Origin: Acidobacteriaceae bacterium
GTDB lineage: Bacteria; Acidobacteriota; Terriglobia; Terriglobales; Acidobacteriaceae
Direction: 5' to 3'
Assembly: GCA_003162255.1 (NCBI GenBank)
Contig: PMMJ01000352.1
Coordinates: 3,376-19,704, forward strand
DNA length: 16,329 bases
The stretch's first letter is position 1. Every line of letters begins with the position of its first letter. Below, piece after piece: positions 7,058 through 14,470 of the stretch. The position numbers and the translations under genes were made by a program. Under the pieces are notes generated by a model. The model ran no database searches, had not been told where the DNA came from, and saw nothing but the letters and a program-made list of their open reading frames with translations.

Positions 7058-8326
7058 TTAGTGACCGGTTGATGCACCCACTGCCACTGGAAGCCCCAGT
7101 TGACTGCGACCAAGTGGAGTCAGATCTGCCTCCGCGCCACGGCCGCGGAAGTCGACTTCAAAGTTGTCGGGAGCGAAGTCGGGCGGGGTCTTGCCCGCGA
7201 GAAATGCCTCGGCCTGACCGGGAAGGTAAGCTTCATTCTTCAGGCATCCCACAGTAGCGCCGATGTAGATCACGTTGCTGTACCCGCTGCCGTTGTGTTG
7301 ATCTTCGACAGCGTGCGTTACGTCTGAGTGCCAGAAGACCGCATCGCCAGGCTCCATGAGGGGGATGGAGGTACGAGCTTCGAGCAGTGGGGCGTGCCAT
7401 TCAGGGCTGACCTTTAAAGCGCGCGCGGGCTCAGCGCCACACAGATCGGTCTCCGGGACATCGTCCTGCAACGCACGCAGGAGAATGTAGACCATAGAGT
7501 TGGCGATGGGGATCAACTGCAGCGTGCCGTCTCCCTTGCCCTGTCGAGTGAGCGCGGTCCATCCCTGATAGGTACGAAACATCGAGCAGACAGCTGGCGA
7601 TGGAACTTCCTGGACCTCTGGTCGGTACGCGGCGTCGTAGGGATCGTAGTCGCGCCAATTCCCTGAGAACACATGCCGATAGACTTTACGAAAGTTCTCG
7701 TCGAGCCAACGTTCCACAGATCCGCCGTCAACGTGGGGAGAGAGTCCCAGCGAAGCTGACCCCGGTGGCCTTCTGCGGATGCGGTCGGCATAGACCGGCA
7801 CTTGTTCTGGATCGAAATGAACCCGGCCTTCGCTCTCGGACTTCCACAACCGATTCAGAAAAACGCGGACGCGGGTAAGTGACTCGCCCTGCCGTGCCTG
7901 CACTTGGGGGCGAGACCAATAGCTCCCATAGATTTGGGGCTTGGCCGAGGCCAGCGTGCCAAAATACTTATCCTCGGCGGCATTGGCCAGCTTTTCATCG
8001 AGATGGTTCTCTTCGACATATCTACCGATTTCGTCATCCCAGGCGCGGGCCTGTTCAGCGGAATAAACGTTGCGGATGACGCAGGCTCCGCGCTCTTTGA
8101 TGGTTGCGATGACCTCAGGCGAAACTGTACCGTCGGCAATTTCCTCATATTGAACGATTGGGATTACGGGCTCGCCGGCCTCACGCGCCTTGACGATTTG
8201 CGCCACCTTGTTGCGCATTTCAGTTTCGACCTCACGGAAGACCTCGGCATATGCCGGCAGCGCCTTCCTGAGACTGGCCTTGACGCTGCGTATAGCGTCG
8301 GGCAGGTTCTTGATTTCGAGTGCCAC
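7058..8326 (-). CDS. DUF1479 / YbiU-like putative Fe(II)/2-oxoglutarate oxygenase
   Basis: A full-length 422-residue protein, matching the usual size of the DUF1479 family (E. coli YbiU). The middle and end contain the cupin-like metal site: H198 and D200 in LSPHVDGGSVERW, and a distal His in DAVFWHSDVTHAVE (H333 or H338). Other family-type stretches are KERGACVIRNV (78-88), QIYGSYWSRPQ and FRTYQGWTALT. Members are assigned to the non-heme iron, 2-oxoglutarate-dependent oxygenase superfamily by structure and motif; a physiological substrate is not established to my knowledge. The start is GTG 8326 with GGGAG 9 bases upstream; no better ATG exists nearby. It is first in a three-gene minus-strand operon, 29 bases before the ROK ATG, and lies next to a divergent AraC regulator. 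An oxidative first step on a sugar-like or plant-derived substrate is the likely role (inference). Confidence 0.85.
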   Translation of the reverse strand: MALEIKNLPDAIRSVKASLRKALPAYAEVFREVETEMRNKVAQIVKAREAGEPVIPIVQYEEIADGTVSPEVIATIKERGACVIRNVYSAEQARAWDDEIGRYVEENHLDEKLANAAEDKYFGTLASAKPQIYGSYWSRPQVQARQGESLTRVRVFLNRLWKSESEGRVHFDPEQVPVYADRIRRRPPGSASLGLSPHVDGGSVERWLDENFRKVYRHVFSGNWRDYDPYDAAYRPEVQEVPSPAVCSMFRTYQGWTALTRQGKGDGTLQLIPIANSMVYILLRALQDDVPETDLCGAEPARALKVSPEWHAPLLEARTSIPLMEPGDAVFWHSDVTHAVEDQHNGSGYSNVIYIGATVGCLKNEAYLPGQAEAFLAGKTPPDFAPDNFEVDFRGRGAEADLTPLGRSQLGLPVAVGASTGH

Positions 8327-8500
8327 TGGGTTGAACTCCCGACATCATCGGCGGGAAATAGCTCGAACGACCTAAGCCCTTCTGAGCAACCGATAAGAGA
8401 AGTCTAAGGACGACTGAGAAGGGTGAATGACAGAGGTTGGCCAATTACTGATACAATTCGGACACTGTTCCGGGAAGCCTCGTCCGAACCGAGAGTACCG
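8327..8500. promoter_or_regulatory. Divergent control region between the DUF1479 operon and the AraC gene
   Basis: These 174 bases separate the two divergent starts and must hold both promoters. Visible structure is an inverted repeat CCCTTCTGAG (8377-8386) and CTGAGAAGGG (8414-8423), 9 of 10 positions complementary, with 27 bases between the arms. A second element pair lies alongside: CCTAAG at 8371-8376 and CTAAGG at 8404-8409. Two spaced repeats of this kind would suit a dimeric AraC-family regulator, but no family consensus is available to test them. No clear -35/-10 pair stands out. Confidence 0.4.
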
Positions 8501-9490
8501 ATGAAATGCCAGTTTGAACACGTGACCTTCGCCAAAGACTGCTCGATTCGCATTTATCACCGACAAATCCCTTCCATCCCTTTTGAATGGCACCATCACC
8601 CGGTGTACGAATTGACGCTGACTCTCAACAGCCGTGGCTGGCGATTCGTCGGCGATCACATCGGCCAGTACGAGCCGCAGGATCTGGTTCTCGTACCGTC
8701 CGACATGCCCCACACATGGGCATCGACCTCAGCCATCGATGAATCCCTCCCGCACACTGCGCTGGTGGTCTGGTTCACAAAAGAATGGGCTCTTCGCTTG
8801 GCGGATTCCTGCCCAGAGTTCTCACCGCTCCGCAAACTAATCACCAAAGCCAACGCTGGCCTCAGCTTTTCCACATCAGCAGGTGCCCGAATGGAGGCGT
8901 GCCTGTCAGATTTGCTTTCCCATTCGCCACTCAAACGACTCCATACTGTGCAGGAACTGTTGTGCGAATTGGCAGATACGAAAGCGATGGCACTTGCGAC
9001 TCAGATCACGACCAGTCCAAAATCCGCCGACGAGTCGGGACAACTGGCGCGAGTATTGGATCTTCTACACAAACGCTTTGCAAAACCGATTCGGATCGAG
9101 GATCTATGCACGGCAGCGAACCTCTCAGCGCGATCGCTGCATCGGCTGTTTACACGTCACCTTGGAGAGAACGTCAGCGAGTATCTGGGAAGACTGCGGA
9201 TTGGACGGGCTTGTATGCTTCTGGTGGAAACGGACTACCCCATCAGCATGGTTGCGGCTGAAACTGGATTCTCTAATCTGTCAAATTTCAATCGACAGTT
9301 CCGAGATTCTCGCCAGATGACGCCAAAAGAATTTCGGCGCTTCGTTGTGAAGTACGGCCGCATGCCCGATGTGCAGCCTGAACTCGACTTAACCAAGCGA
9401 TCTCCATCGCTGGAACAGCGGGCGAAGACGCGGATTCCAAGATTAGCCTCTCAAACCAGCGCGGCTCCCATCCTGATCGGGGGCCATTGA
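8501..9490 (+). CDS. AraC-family transcriptional regulator with N-terminal cupin
   Basis: A 329-residue regulator from ATG 8501, preceded by GAGAG. The frame is open back to GTG 8423, but homology-like sequence begins at the ATG. Residues about 5-110 form a cupin ligand domain with FEWHHHPVYELTLTLNS (H31, H33, E37) and DMPHTW (H71). Residues about 185-285 form the double helix-turn-helix: RIEDLCTAANLSARSLHRLF, then VSEYLGRLRIGRACMLL and ISMVAAETGFSNLSNFNRQF with the closing MTPKEFRR. A basic tail of about 45 residues follows. This sort of AraC protein senses a small molecule, often a sugar, and activates nearby genes. Being divergent to the DUF1479-ROK-oxidoreductase operon, it is very likely that operon's regulator. 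Confidence 0.9.
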   Translation: MKCQFEHVTFAKDCSIRIYHRQIPSIPFEWHHHPVYELTLTLNSRGWRFVGDHIGQYEPQDLVLVPSDMPHTWASTSAIDESLPHTALVVWFTKEWALRLADSCPEFSPLRKLITKANAGLSFSTSAGARMEACLSDLLSHSPLKRLHTVQELLCELADTKAMALATQITTSPKSADESGQLARVLDLLHKRFAKPIRIEDLCTAANLSARSLHRLFTRHLGENVSEYLGRLRIGRACMLLVETDYPISMVAAETGFSNLSNFNRQFRDSRQMTPKEFRRFVVKYGRMPDVQPELDLTKRSPSLEQRAKTRIPRLASQTSAAPILIGGH

Positions 9491-9787
9491 CCCAAAAAAC
9501 GCATGGTCCCCGCGTCGTCCTTTATTGATAGGCACACCTAAGACCCACGCTACGGCCTAAGCAAGAGTGTGAACGGGCTCGTCTTAGGCGACGGCCGGCC
9601 TCGTCCACACCATAAAACAATGCCAGAGCGCGACGACGAACGATTGCCCGATAAGCCGGTGAATAATCATAACTCTCTCCGATCAATTAAACGCCCTTGT
9701 ACTGAGTGGTCTGGCCAACATAAGCCAAGCGCCAAGAAATGAGAGAGCGCTGAGTCGACGGATCGAACCGTCTAACAAGATTCTCTG
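9491..9787. other. 297-base intergenic region with repeated CCTAAG elements
   Basis: No credible coding frame is present. It contains a perfect 8-base inverted repeat, CCTAAGAC (9537-9544) and GTCTTAGG (9581-9588), and another CCTAAG at 9555-9560. The same hexamer occurs in the control region upstream of the AraC gene (8371-8376). Two genes converge here (AraC from the left, the propeller protein from the right), so at most terminators or a regulator site would be expected. Confidence 0.35.
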
Positions 9788-9794
9788 TCAGCGC
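9747..9794 (-). terminator. Possible terminator hairpin after the YVTN propeller gene
   Basis: Reading the minus strand from the TGA at 9788-9790, GACGG pairs with CCGTC across a 6-base loop (9757-9772). An outer 7-base pair GCGCTGA/TCAGCGC (9747-9753 with 9788-9794) encloses it. The following minus-strand sequence is pyrimidine-rich (CTCTCTCATTTCTT) but not a true U-tract. Its position just after the stop favours a role in 3'-end formation. Confidence 0.3.
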
Positions 9795-11224
9795 AATACC
9801 ACCTGCGATGAATCCTTGCCGTCGGTAACGAGCAGAAATCTTCTCTGGATCTTATCCGATGATGCTGAACCCGCCTGAGACAGGCTCTTCAGAGGCCCGA
9901 TCGCCTGAACGATTCCCGCGCCGTCAGGATTCGTTTTTAGTACCGCGACCGGCTCAAGTTTCCCATACGGCGCACGGTCGGACTCCGCAAGATACACCTG
10001 ATATTGGGATTTGGGTGCAAGGCCTGCGGCCGCGATCTGGACCAGGTCCAACAATCCGAGTGAATTTACCGCTACGGAAGCTTGGGCATTGGGCAATGCC
10101 GTTCCCGCCGCGCTCAGGTGCAAACGCGCCGTGTTGGCGGCTGCTCCTAGCGGCGTGAGATTCTGGGTACCGTCGCCTGACGGAACCGCGTTGGGCACAT
10201 ACACCAAGGCTTGCGTCGTCTGTCCAATCGGTATCTCGGCGATGACTTTATTGCTCACGGTGTCGATCGCGACGGCCGTTTCTCCGTTCTCCAAGGCGAC
10301 GTAGACTCTAGAGCCGTCGCCGGAGGGCCAGATTCCGTGAGGGAGGCTTCCTACAGGAATCGTCGCAACCAACTCCGGAGTCGGGCCTCTGCGGTAAGCC
10401 TTTACTTCGTCCGCGCCTCCGATGGTTACGTAGGCGAACTTGCCGTTTCGGTTGTTGACGAAGTTCACATGATTTGAAATCGGACCGACTTCCAACACGG
10501 CTTTTTGGTCGAACGGCGGCTGCGCGCTGAACACCTGTACCTTGCCCGCATCTTTCAGCGTAATCCATACTTCATCATTCTCCGGACTCACGGCGATATT
10601 CGGACAAAACGGACTGGCTTGGGGCAGTCTCTTCACGATTTCGTGCGCGGCGGTATCGATTACCGTCAGCTCTGGAGTAAAGCTGGAGCAGATAAAACCG
10701 TACTTACCGTCCGGGCCAAACATGGTCATACCGGGGCCGTTGGACAGTTCAATGCGGCGCGTTTCTTTCATCTCCACCGGATCAATGACCGAAATATAAT
10801 TCTCGCCACGGACAGTCACCCATAACTCGCGCCCGTCCGGAGTAAAGAATGCTTCGTGCGGCGATCGGCCCACGTACACCTTGCCCTTGATCTGGTTGCT
10901 TGCGGTATCAATCAGCGTGACGGAATTCGAACCAACGGACACGACTGCCAGTGTTTTCGAGTCTGGCGAGTAGCCGAGCCCATGGACGAGCAGTTCGCCT
11001 CTGTAGAGCGGACTTAAGGCACCAGGGATGGGATCGCCAAGCCGGATCACACCGAGCAGTTTGTTGGTCGAGGGGTCGATGACTGAAACCGTGTTGGAAG
11101 TCTGGTCAGCCGCGTAGACGCGATCACGAGCCGACACAGGAATGTCCTGACGGCCCCAAGGTCCCTGTTGCGCAGAAGCACACGACAGAAGGAAGAAAAA
11201 GGATATCGCGCCAATTAGTCTCAT
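9788..11224 (-). CDS. Secreted YVTN/YncE-type beta-propeller protein
   Basis: 478 residues from ATG 11224, with AAGGAG 7 bases upstream inside the end of the preceding gene. Residues 1-18 are a signal peptide (LIGAISFFFLLSCASA, likely cut before QQ; the LLSC is a poor lipobox). Residues about 35-345 carry repeated YVTN blades: VYAADQTSNTVSVIDPSTNK, LAVVSVGSNSVTLIDTASNQ, LWVTVRGENYISVIDP, GFICSSFTPELTVIDTA, VWITLKDAGKVQVF, AYVTIGGADEVKAY and VYVALENGETAVAIDTVSNK. That makes about seven blades. Residues about 350-478 are a separate beta-rich domain (GTALPNAQASVAVNS, QYQVYLAESD, FLLVTDGKDSSQVVLR). Such proteins act in the periplasm or outside the cell as binding or scaffold proteins. The gene is last in the sigma/anti-sigma operon and starts 1 base after the DUF305 stop, so translation is coupled. 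Confidence 0.88.
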   Translation of the reverse strand: MRLIGAISFFFLLSCASAQQGPWGRQDIPVSARDRVYAADQTSNTVSVIDPSTNKLLGVIRLGDPIPGALSPLYRGELLVHGLGYSPDSKTLAVVSVGSNSVTLIDTASNQIKGKVYVGRSPHEAFFTPDGRELWVTVRGENYISVIDPVEMKETRRIELSNGPGMTMFGPDGKYGFICSSFTPELTVIDTAAHEIVKRLPQASPFCPNIAVSPENDEVWITLKDAGKVQVFSAQPPFDQKAVLEVGPISNHVNFVNNRNGKFAYVTIGGADEVKAYRRGPTPELVATIPVGSLPHGIWPSGDGSRVYVALENGETAVAIDTVSNKVIAEIPIGQTTQALVYVPNAVPSGDGTQNLTPLGAAANTARLHLSAAGTALPNAQASVAVNSLGLLDLVQIAAAGLAPKSQYQVYLAESDRAPYGKLEPVAVLKTNPDGAGIVQAIGPLKSLSQAGSASSDKIQRRFLLVTDGKDSSQVVLR

Positions 11225-11225
11225 G

Positions 11226-11642
11226 TTATTGCTCCTTGCCCGCGTAAACGACGGGGGAATGTTCTCTTGCTGCCGATTTTGACTCTTGCTGCTTCAGCCA
11301 AAGCTGCATCAACTCGATCTCTGATTGCTGGTCTGTGATGATCTCCTGCGCCAGCCGTCGCATCTGTGCGTCTTTTCCGTAGATCAATTGCGTCTTGGCC
11401 ATGTCGATCGCCGCCTGATGATGCGGCAGCATCATTCTGACGAAATCAATATCGCTGTCGCCGGACGTTTTGAGCGTTGCCATGGCCGTATGCATTGCAT
11501 CCATACTTCGCAATAGCTCAGCCCAGCTAGGATCGGTCTTTGCAGAGCTATTGTGCGAATGAGAGTCCTGTCCCCATTCGGGGAGTGCCAACGTCAGAAC
11601 GAGAAACGCAACCATCAAGTAGCGCCATGCAATGTTCTTCAT
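11226..11642 (-). CDS. Secreted DUF305-family protein
   Basis: 138 residues from ATG 11642, preceded by a strong AGGAGG about 6-7 bases upstream; the longer reading upstream has no ribosome site. Residues 1-24 form a signal peptide (LMVAFLVLTLALPEWGQ). The DUF305 core is DIDFVRMMLPHHQAAIDMAK (64-83), followed by LAQEIITDQQSEIELMQLWL, a four-helix, ferritin-like fold. DUF305 proteins are exported and often sit near copper or other metal-handling genes. The His pair in LPHHQAA and the His-rich start (DSHSHN) would suit metal binding, which is inference. The gene is followed after 1 base by the propeller gene (TAA-C-ATG), and preceded by the anti-sigma gene with a 46-base gap. Confidence 0.88.
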   Translation of the reverse strand: MKNIAWRYLMVAFLVLTLALPEWGQDSHSHNSSAKTDPSWAELLRSMDAMHTAMATLKTSGDSDIDFVRMMLPHHQAAIDMAKTQLIYGKDAQMRRLAQEIITDQQSEIELMQLWLKQQESKSAAREHSPVVYAGKEQ

Positions 11643-11688
11643 GCTTCTCCTCCTGAATTCATGAACGGCAGTGCGCACCGCAAATAGA

Positions 11689-12465
11689 TCAGCTCAATGA
11701 CGCGAGCACGCGACTCGCAAATCCTTGTGCCTCCTCGGTCGGTAGATCGCCCACGACGAACACGTTGTGGGCGGCGGAATCGCCCTCAGTTACATCGAGG
11801 CCCTGTTCCATTCGGCTCCGCACCGGCACGAACATGCTCGCAGTCGCCAGGCGATCCAAGGCATTTCGTCCGCGCGGAAGAACAAACAGAGAGATCTGGC
11901 GTCCATCCTTTTCGTAAATCAAATGAACGTAACGTTGCTTTCGAAGATAGCAATCGCGTACTTTCACTAGCTGGTATCCAGGCATGCCGAGGCGCGCCAC
12001 AACTTCGTTGTTCGGAAACCGCTCCGCCAGATAGGCGCGGATTTCTGGTTCAGCTATCCGCCAGCCGCTCTTAGCGACGACTCGCACTACATCATCGATG
12101 TGATCTTTGATCGCCGCCGCAAAATAAGACTGGTTGCGCCAGTTGGCTGCGGTAATCGCGGCCACGAGGCAAAGTGCGGCGGCAGTTGCGAGCATCGCCT
12201 GCCAGGAAAACCAAGCCCTGCGGCGCGGCTCAAATGCACGGGAAGCGTACACAGCGGCAAGAACGCTGGAGCGCACTCGCGATGCCTGGGGAGTGTCTGC
12301 GAGGACGGCGGCGCGCACCGCGGAATCCAACTCTGCTTCTCCTTCAAGAAATAACCTGCAGGAAGAGCATGACTGCATGTGCTTCTCTACATCTGCCATG
12401 GTCGTGGCGTCGAGCTCCCCGCTAAGGTAAAGGGGCGCGTAATAGTTCACATCATCGCAAAGCAT
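11689..12465 (-). CDS. Anti-sigma factor with N-terminal zinc finger (zf-HC2) and one membrane segment
   Basis: 258 residues from ATG 12465, with AAAGGA 7 bases upstream. The N-terminus is a zinc-binding anti-sigma (ZAS/zf-HC2) domain: C3, then EKHMQSCSSC giving H29, C33 and C36, which would bind the cognate ECF sigma factor in the cytoplasm. Residues about 86-108 (SWQAMLATAAALCLVAAITA) form a membrane helix. The outer part, about 110-258, is a sensor domain with DHIDDVVRVV, RDCYLRKQRYVHLIYEKDG, ISLFVLPRG and a closing VVGDLPTEEAQGFASRVL. The order sigma then anti-sigma, 13 bases apart, is the usual arrangement. The lone C172 and several His residues in the outer domain could respond to redox or metal (inference). 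Confidence 0.88.
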   Translation of the reverse strand: MLCDDVNYYAPLYLSGELDATTMADVEKHMQSCSSCRLFLEGEAELDSAVRAAVLADTPQASRVRSSVLAAVYASRAFEPRRRAWFSWQAMLATAAALCLVAAITAANWRNQSYFAAAIKDHIDDVVRVVAKSGWRIAEPEIRAYLAERFPNNEVVARLGMPGYQLVKVRDCYLRKQRYVHLIYEKDGRQISLFVLPRGRNALDRLATASMFVPVRSRMEQGLDVTEGDSAAHNVFVVGDLPTEEAQGFASRVLASLS

Positions 12466-12478
12466 AGGTGATTCCTTT

Positions 12479-13018
12479 CTAGCCTGCCGGCTCGCTATTC
12501 ATCGGGCGCGTTACGGCGCACGGAACCAGCCATTTGCGGACCTCGGCGCGGCCACGGCTCAGGCGAGACATAACGGTCCCCATGGGAACCTCAAGTATCG
12601 CGCTGATCTCTTTACAGGTGAAACCTTCTACCGCCGCTAAAAGCACAACCGACCGCTGTTCCTGCGGCAGGGAGTCGATGGCTGTGAGGATCTCCGACTT
12701 TGTATACGAGCTCTTTGTCGTGCAGACTGGAACGACGTTATCCAAGTCCTGTCCTTCTTCCAGAGTAAATGTGGGGACCGATTGCCGGCGGCGGCCTTTT
12801 CCAATGATGCGCAACATGATCTTAAAGAGCCATGCTTTGCAATTGGTGTATCGCTGAAACTGGTCGAAGGAGCGCCATCCGGAGAGCAGCGTCTCCTGCA
12901 CCGCATCTTCGGCGGCGCTCCGATCGCCCAGCAAGCGGCAGGCCACCCGAAACAAGCTTTCGGTGTGCACTACCGCCGTGCGCTCGAATTCTTCTTTTTC
13001 GTTGGCGTCAAATCTCAC
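12479..13018 (-). CDS. ECF RNA polymerase sigma factor
   Basis: 179 residues. Region 2 lies at about 20-75 (LFRVACRLLGDRSAAEDAVQ, ETLLSGWRSFDQFQRY, CKAWLFKIMLRI), with the core-binding DAVQET motif. Region 4 lies at about 112-166 (AIDSLPQEQRSVVLLAAVEG, FTCKEISAILEVPMGTVMSR, LSRGRAEVRKWL), a helix-turn-helix for the -35 element. There is no region 1.1 or 3, as expected for an ECF factor. The start is GTG 13018 with AAGG about 9 bases upstream; that ribosome site lies immediately after the U-tract of a strong terminator at 13030-13063. The first gene of a probable sigma, anti-sigma, DUF305, propeller operon; it likely controls export or envelope genes, perhaps including its own operon. Confidence 0.92.
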   Translation of the reverse strand: MRFDANEKEEFERTAVVHTESLFRVACRLLGDRSAAEDAVQETLLSGWRSFDQFQRYTNCKAWLFKIMLRIIGKGRRRQSVPTFTLEEGQDLDNVVPVCTTKSSYTKSEILTAIDSLPQEQRSVVLLAAVEGFTCKEISAILEVPMGTVMSRLSRGRAEVRKWLVPCAVTRPMNSEPAG

Positions 13019-13029
13019 GGCATCGCCTT

Positions 13030-13063
13030 AAAAACGGAGGAGAGAGTTGGCCTCTCTCCTCCG
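13030..13063 (-). terminator. Strong intrinsic terminator just upstream of the ECF sigma gene
   Basis: CGGAGGAGAGAG (13035-13046) and CTCTCTCCTCCG (13052-13063) form a perfect 12-base-pair stem with a 5-base loop. On the minus strand it is followed directly by TTTTT (13030-13034). It lies 14 bases after the stop of the secreted two-repeat protein and ends only 11 bases before the sigma GTG. It can therefore terminate the upstream gene, and any sigma transcript arriving from upstream must read through it. Confidence 0.88.
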
Positions 13064-13077
13064 CGAAATCGCTACGG

Positions 13078-14330
13078 TTACGGGTTCGGCGTAAGAGACT
13101 GGCCGCTGACGATTGGGCTAATCGAGAGAATACTCTTGGTACTCCCGGTGTGACCCGCGTTGTCACTCACTTTTGCGACAATGGTTACGGAATTCTTACC
13201 TTCAGGCAGGACAAGAGATCCGCCAACCACCCAGTTGGTTGAGGTGCGAATGGCTCCGCTGGCATCGACTTCGTTACCCGCCACATCGAACAGAGGCGCC
13301 AGATTGGTGCCTGCGGGCACGATGTTACCGTTCGGCTGACGCAGATCCACGTCGAACGTTACGTTCAAGCCGGGGTAGTTGCGATTCGGCCCTGCAAGTG
13401 GAATCTGCGTGGGATCGAAGATCAGTCCGGCTGGAATGACTGGATTTGTGGGCACACCAGTCACGCTGACCGCGATTCCATCCCCTTTGCGGTCCAATGC
13501 CGAAACATGAATGAAGAATAGTGCCCCGTTTGTGGTGTTGAGCGTGTTGTCGGGGGACCAATCGCAATCGATGTTGGCACGCGCGGCGCGATCATCGAGA
13601 CCTCTGGCCCTAGCTCATCGTCAGTCAGGGGATTTCCCGGATACGACGAGGGCGGCGGGGTAAGCAGTTCGCCAGAAGGATTATCCTGGTCTGTGTTCAG
13701 CGTGATTTGGTCCAGACCGATGCGGCCCGCGTTATCGACCACCACCGCAGTCAGCGTGACCTGCTTCGTTCCAGGATGAAGCGACTCAAGAACGTGCCAG
13801 CCCAGCCACGTTGTCACGCCTTTGCCCGGAGTATCGTCAGAGCCGGCAACATTGAAGGCGGAAGCAAAATTCTGAAAGGCCGGCAGCACTTGGCCGTCTG
13901 GGGTGATCAGATCGACGTCGAAGAAAAAGTACAGACCGGGGACGGAGAGGTTGAATTCACCTTCCAGCAGACGAAGGACATCGCGGATACCAAGGACTGG
14001 CGGTGCTTCGGTCGCCTCGTTAATCACGAAGCGGTGACTATCACGCTCAACCATTTCCAGCGTGACAAGAAAGTTAGTCCCAAACGGGCTCCCGTTTCCC
14101 TGACCCTTTCCCTCGCCCGGAGCGATCATGGAATCGGCAAGCGGGGATGTGATGCGAACGATGGGATCGAGAGCTAAATGCGTTTGGCGGTGGAACGACT
14201 CCAAAAGTGCGCTGTACTGTTGCGCGTTGGGGTTGTTGTGATTGTTTCCGGCATTGCCGGCCGATTGCGCTCTGCTGTAAATGCTCAGCGTGGCGAGCGC
14301 GATAACAACGAAACTCAAAGTGCGCTTCAT
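13078..14330 (-). pseudogene. Secreted protein with two homologous repeats, broken by a frameshift
   Basis: The start is ATG 14330, preceded by GAGAAG. Residues 1-21 are a signal peptide (LSFVVIALATLSIYSRAQS). The first repeat includes PGLYFFFDVDLITPDGQVLP, FASAFNVAGSD and VTLTAVVVDNAGRIG (about 130-205). After GPEVSMIAPR the frame changes near 13578-13600. In the new frame, ANIDCDWSPDNT and FIHVSALDRKGDG lead into a second repeat: PGLNVTFDVDLRQPNGNIVP, APLFDVAGNE and VTIVAKVSDNAGHTG, ending at 13078. The matching order PGL..FDVDL..P.G...P, F.VAG and VT..A.V.DNAG shows an internal duplication, and also shows the two frames are one gene. Ig-like beta domains are likely; the function is unknown. 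One missing base near GTGCC would explain the break. A sequencing error would leave an intact exported protein of about 415 residues. Confidence 0.75.
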
Positions 14331-14470
14331 TTGTCTTCTCGAAAGTGATGTCACGTGCCACGCGGTTGCATAGCTCGTGCATCTTCTATAAGGTCGTTGC
14401 TCTCCCGATTCATCCCCTGCGTAGCTATTTTTGTTGCGGAAGCTAATTAGCGCGCCAATGGAGTTGCTCT

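Noticed and set aside
8423..8500. Upstream GTG start for the AraC regulator at 8423
   Set aside because: The extra 26 residues do not look conserved, and the purine run before the GTG is too close; ATG 8501 fits the usual cupin start.
9747..9794. tRNA-like pattern on the minus strand (7-base outer stem and a GGTTCGATCC-like stretch)
   Set aside because: The spacing is about 48 bases with no D-arm or anticodon arm, the T-loop length is wrong, and it overlaps the stop of the propeller gene; a hairpin near a gene end is simpler.
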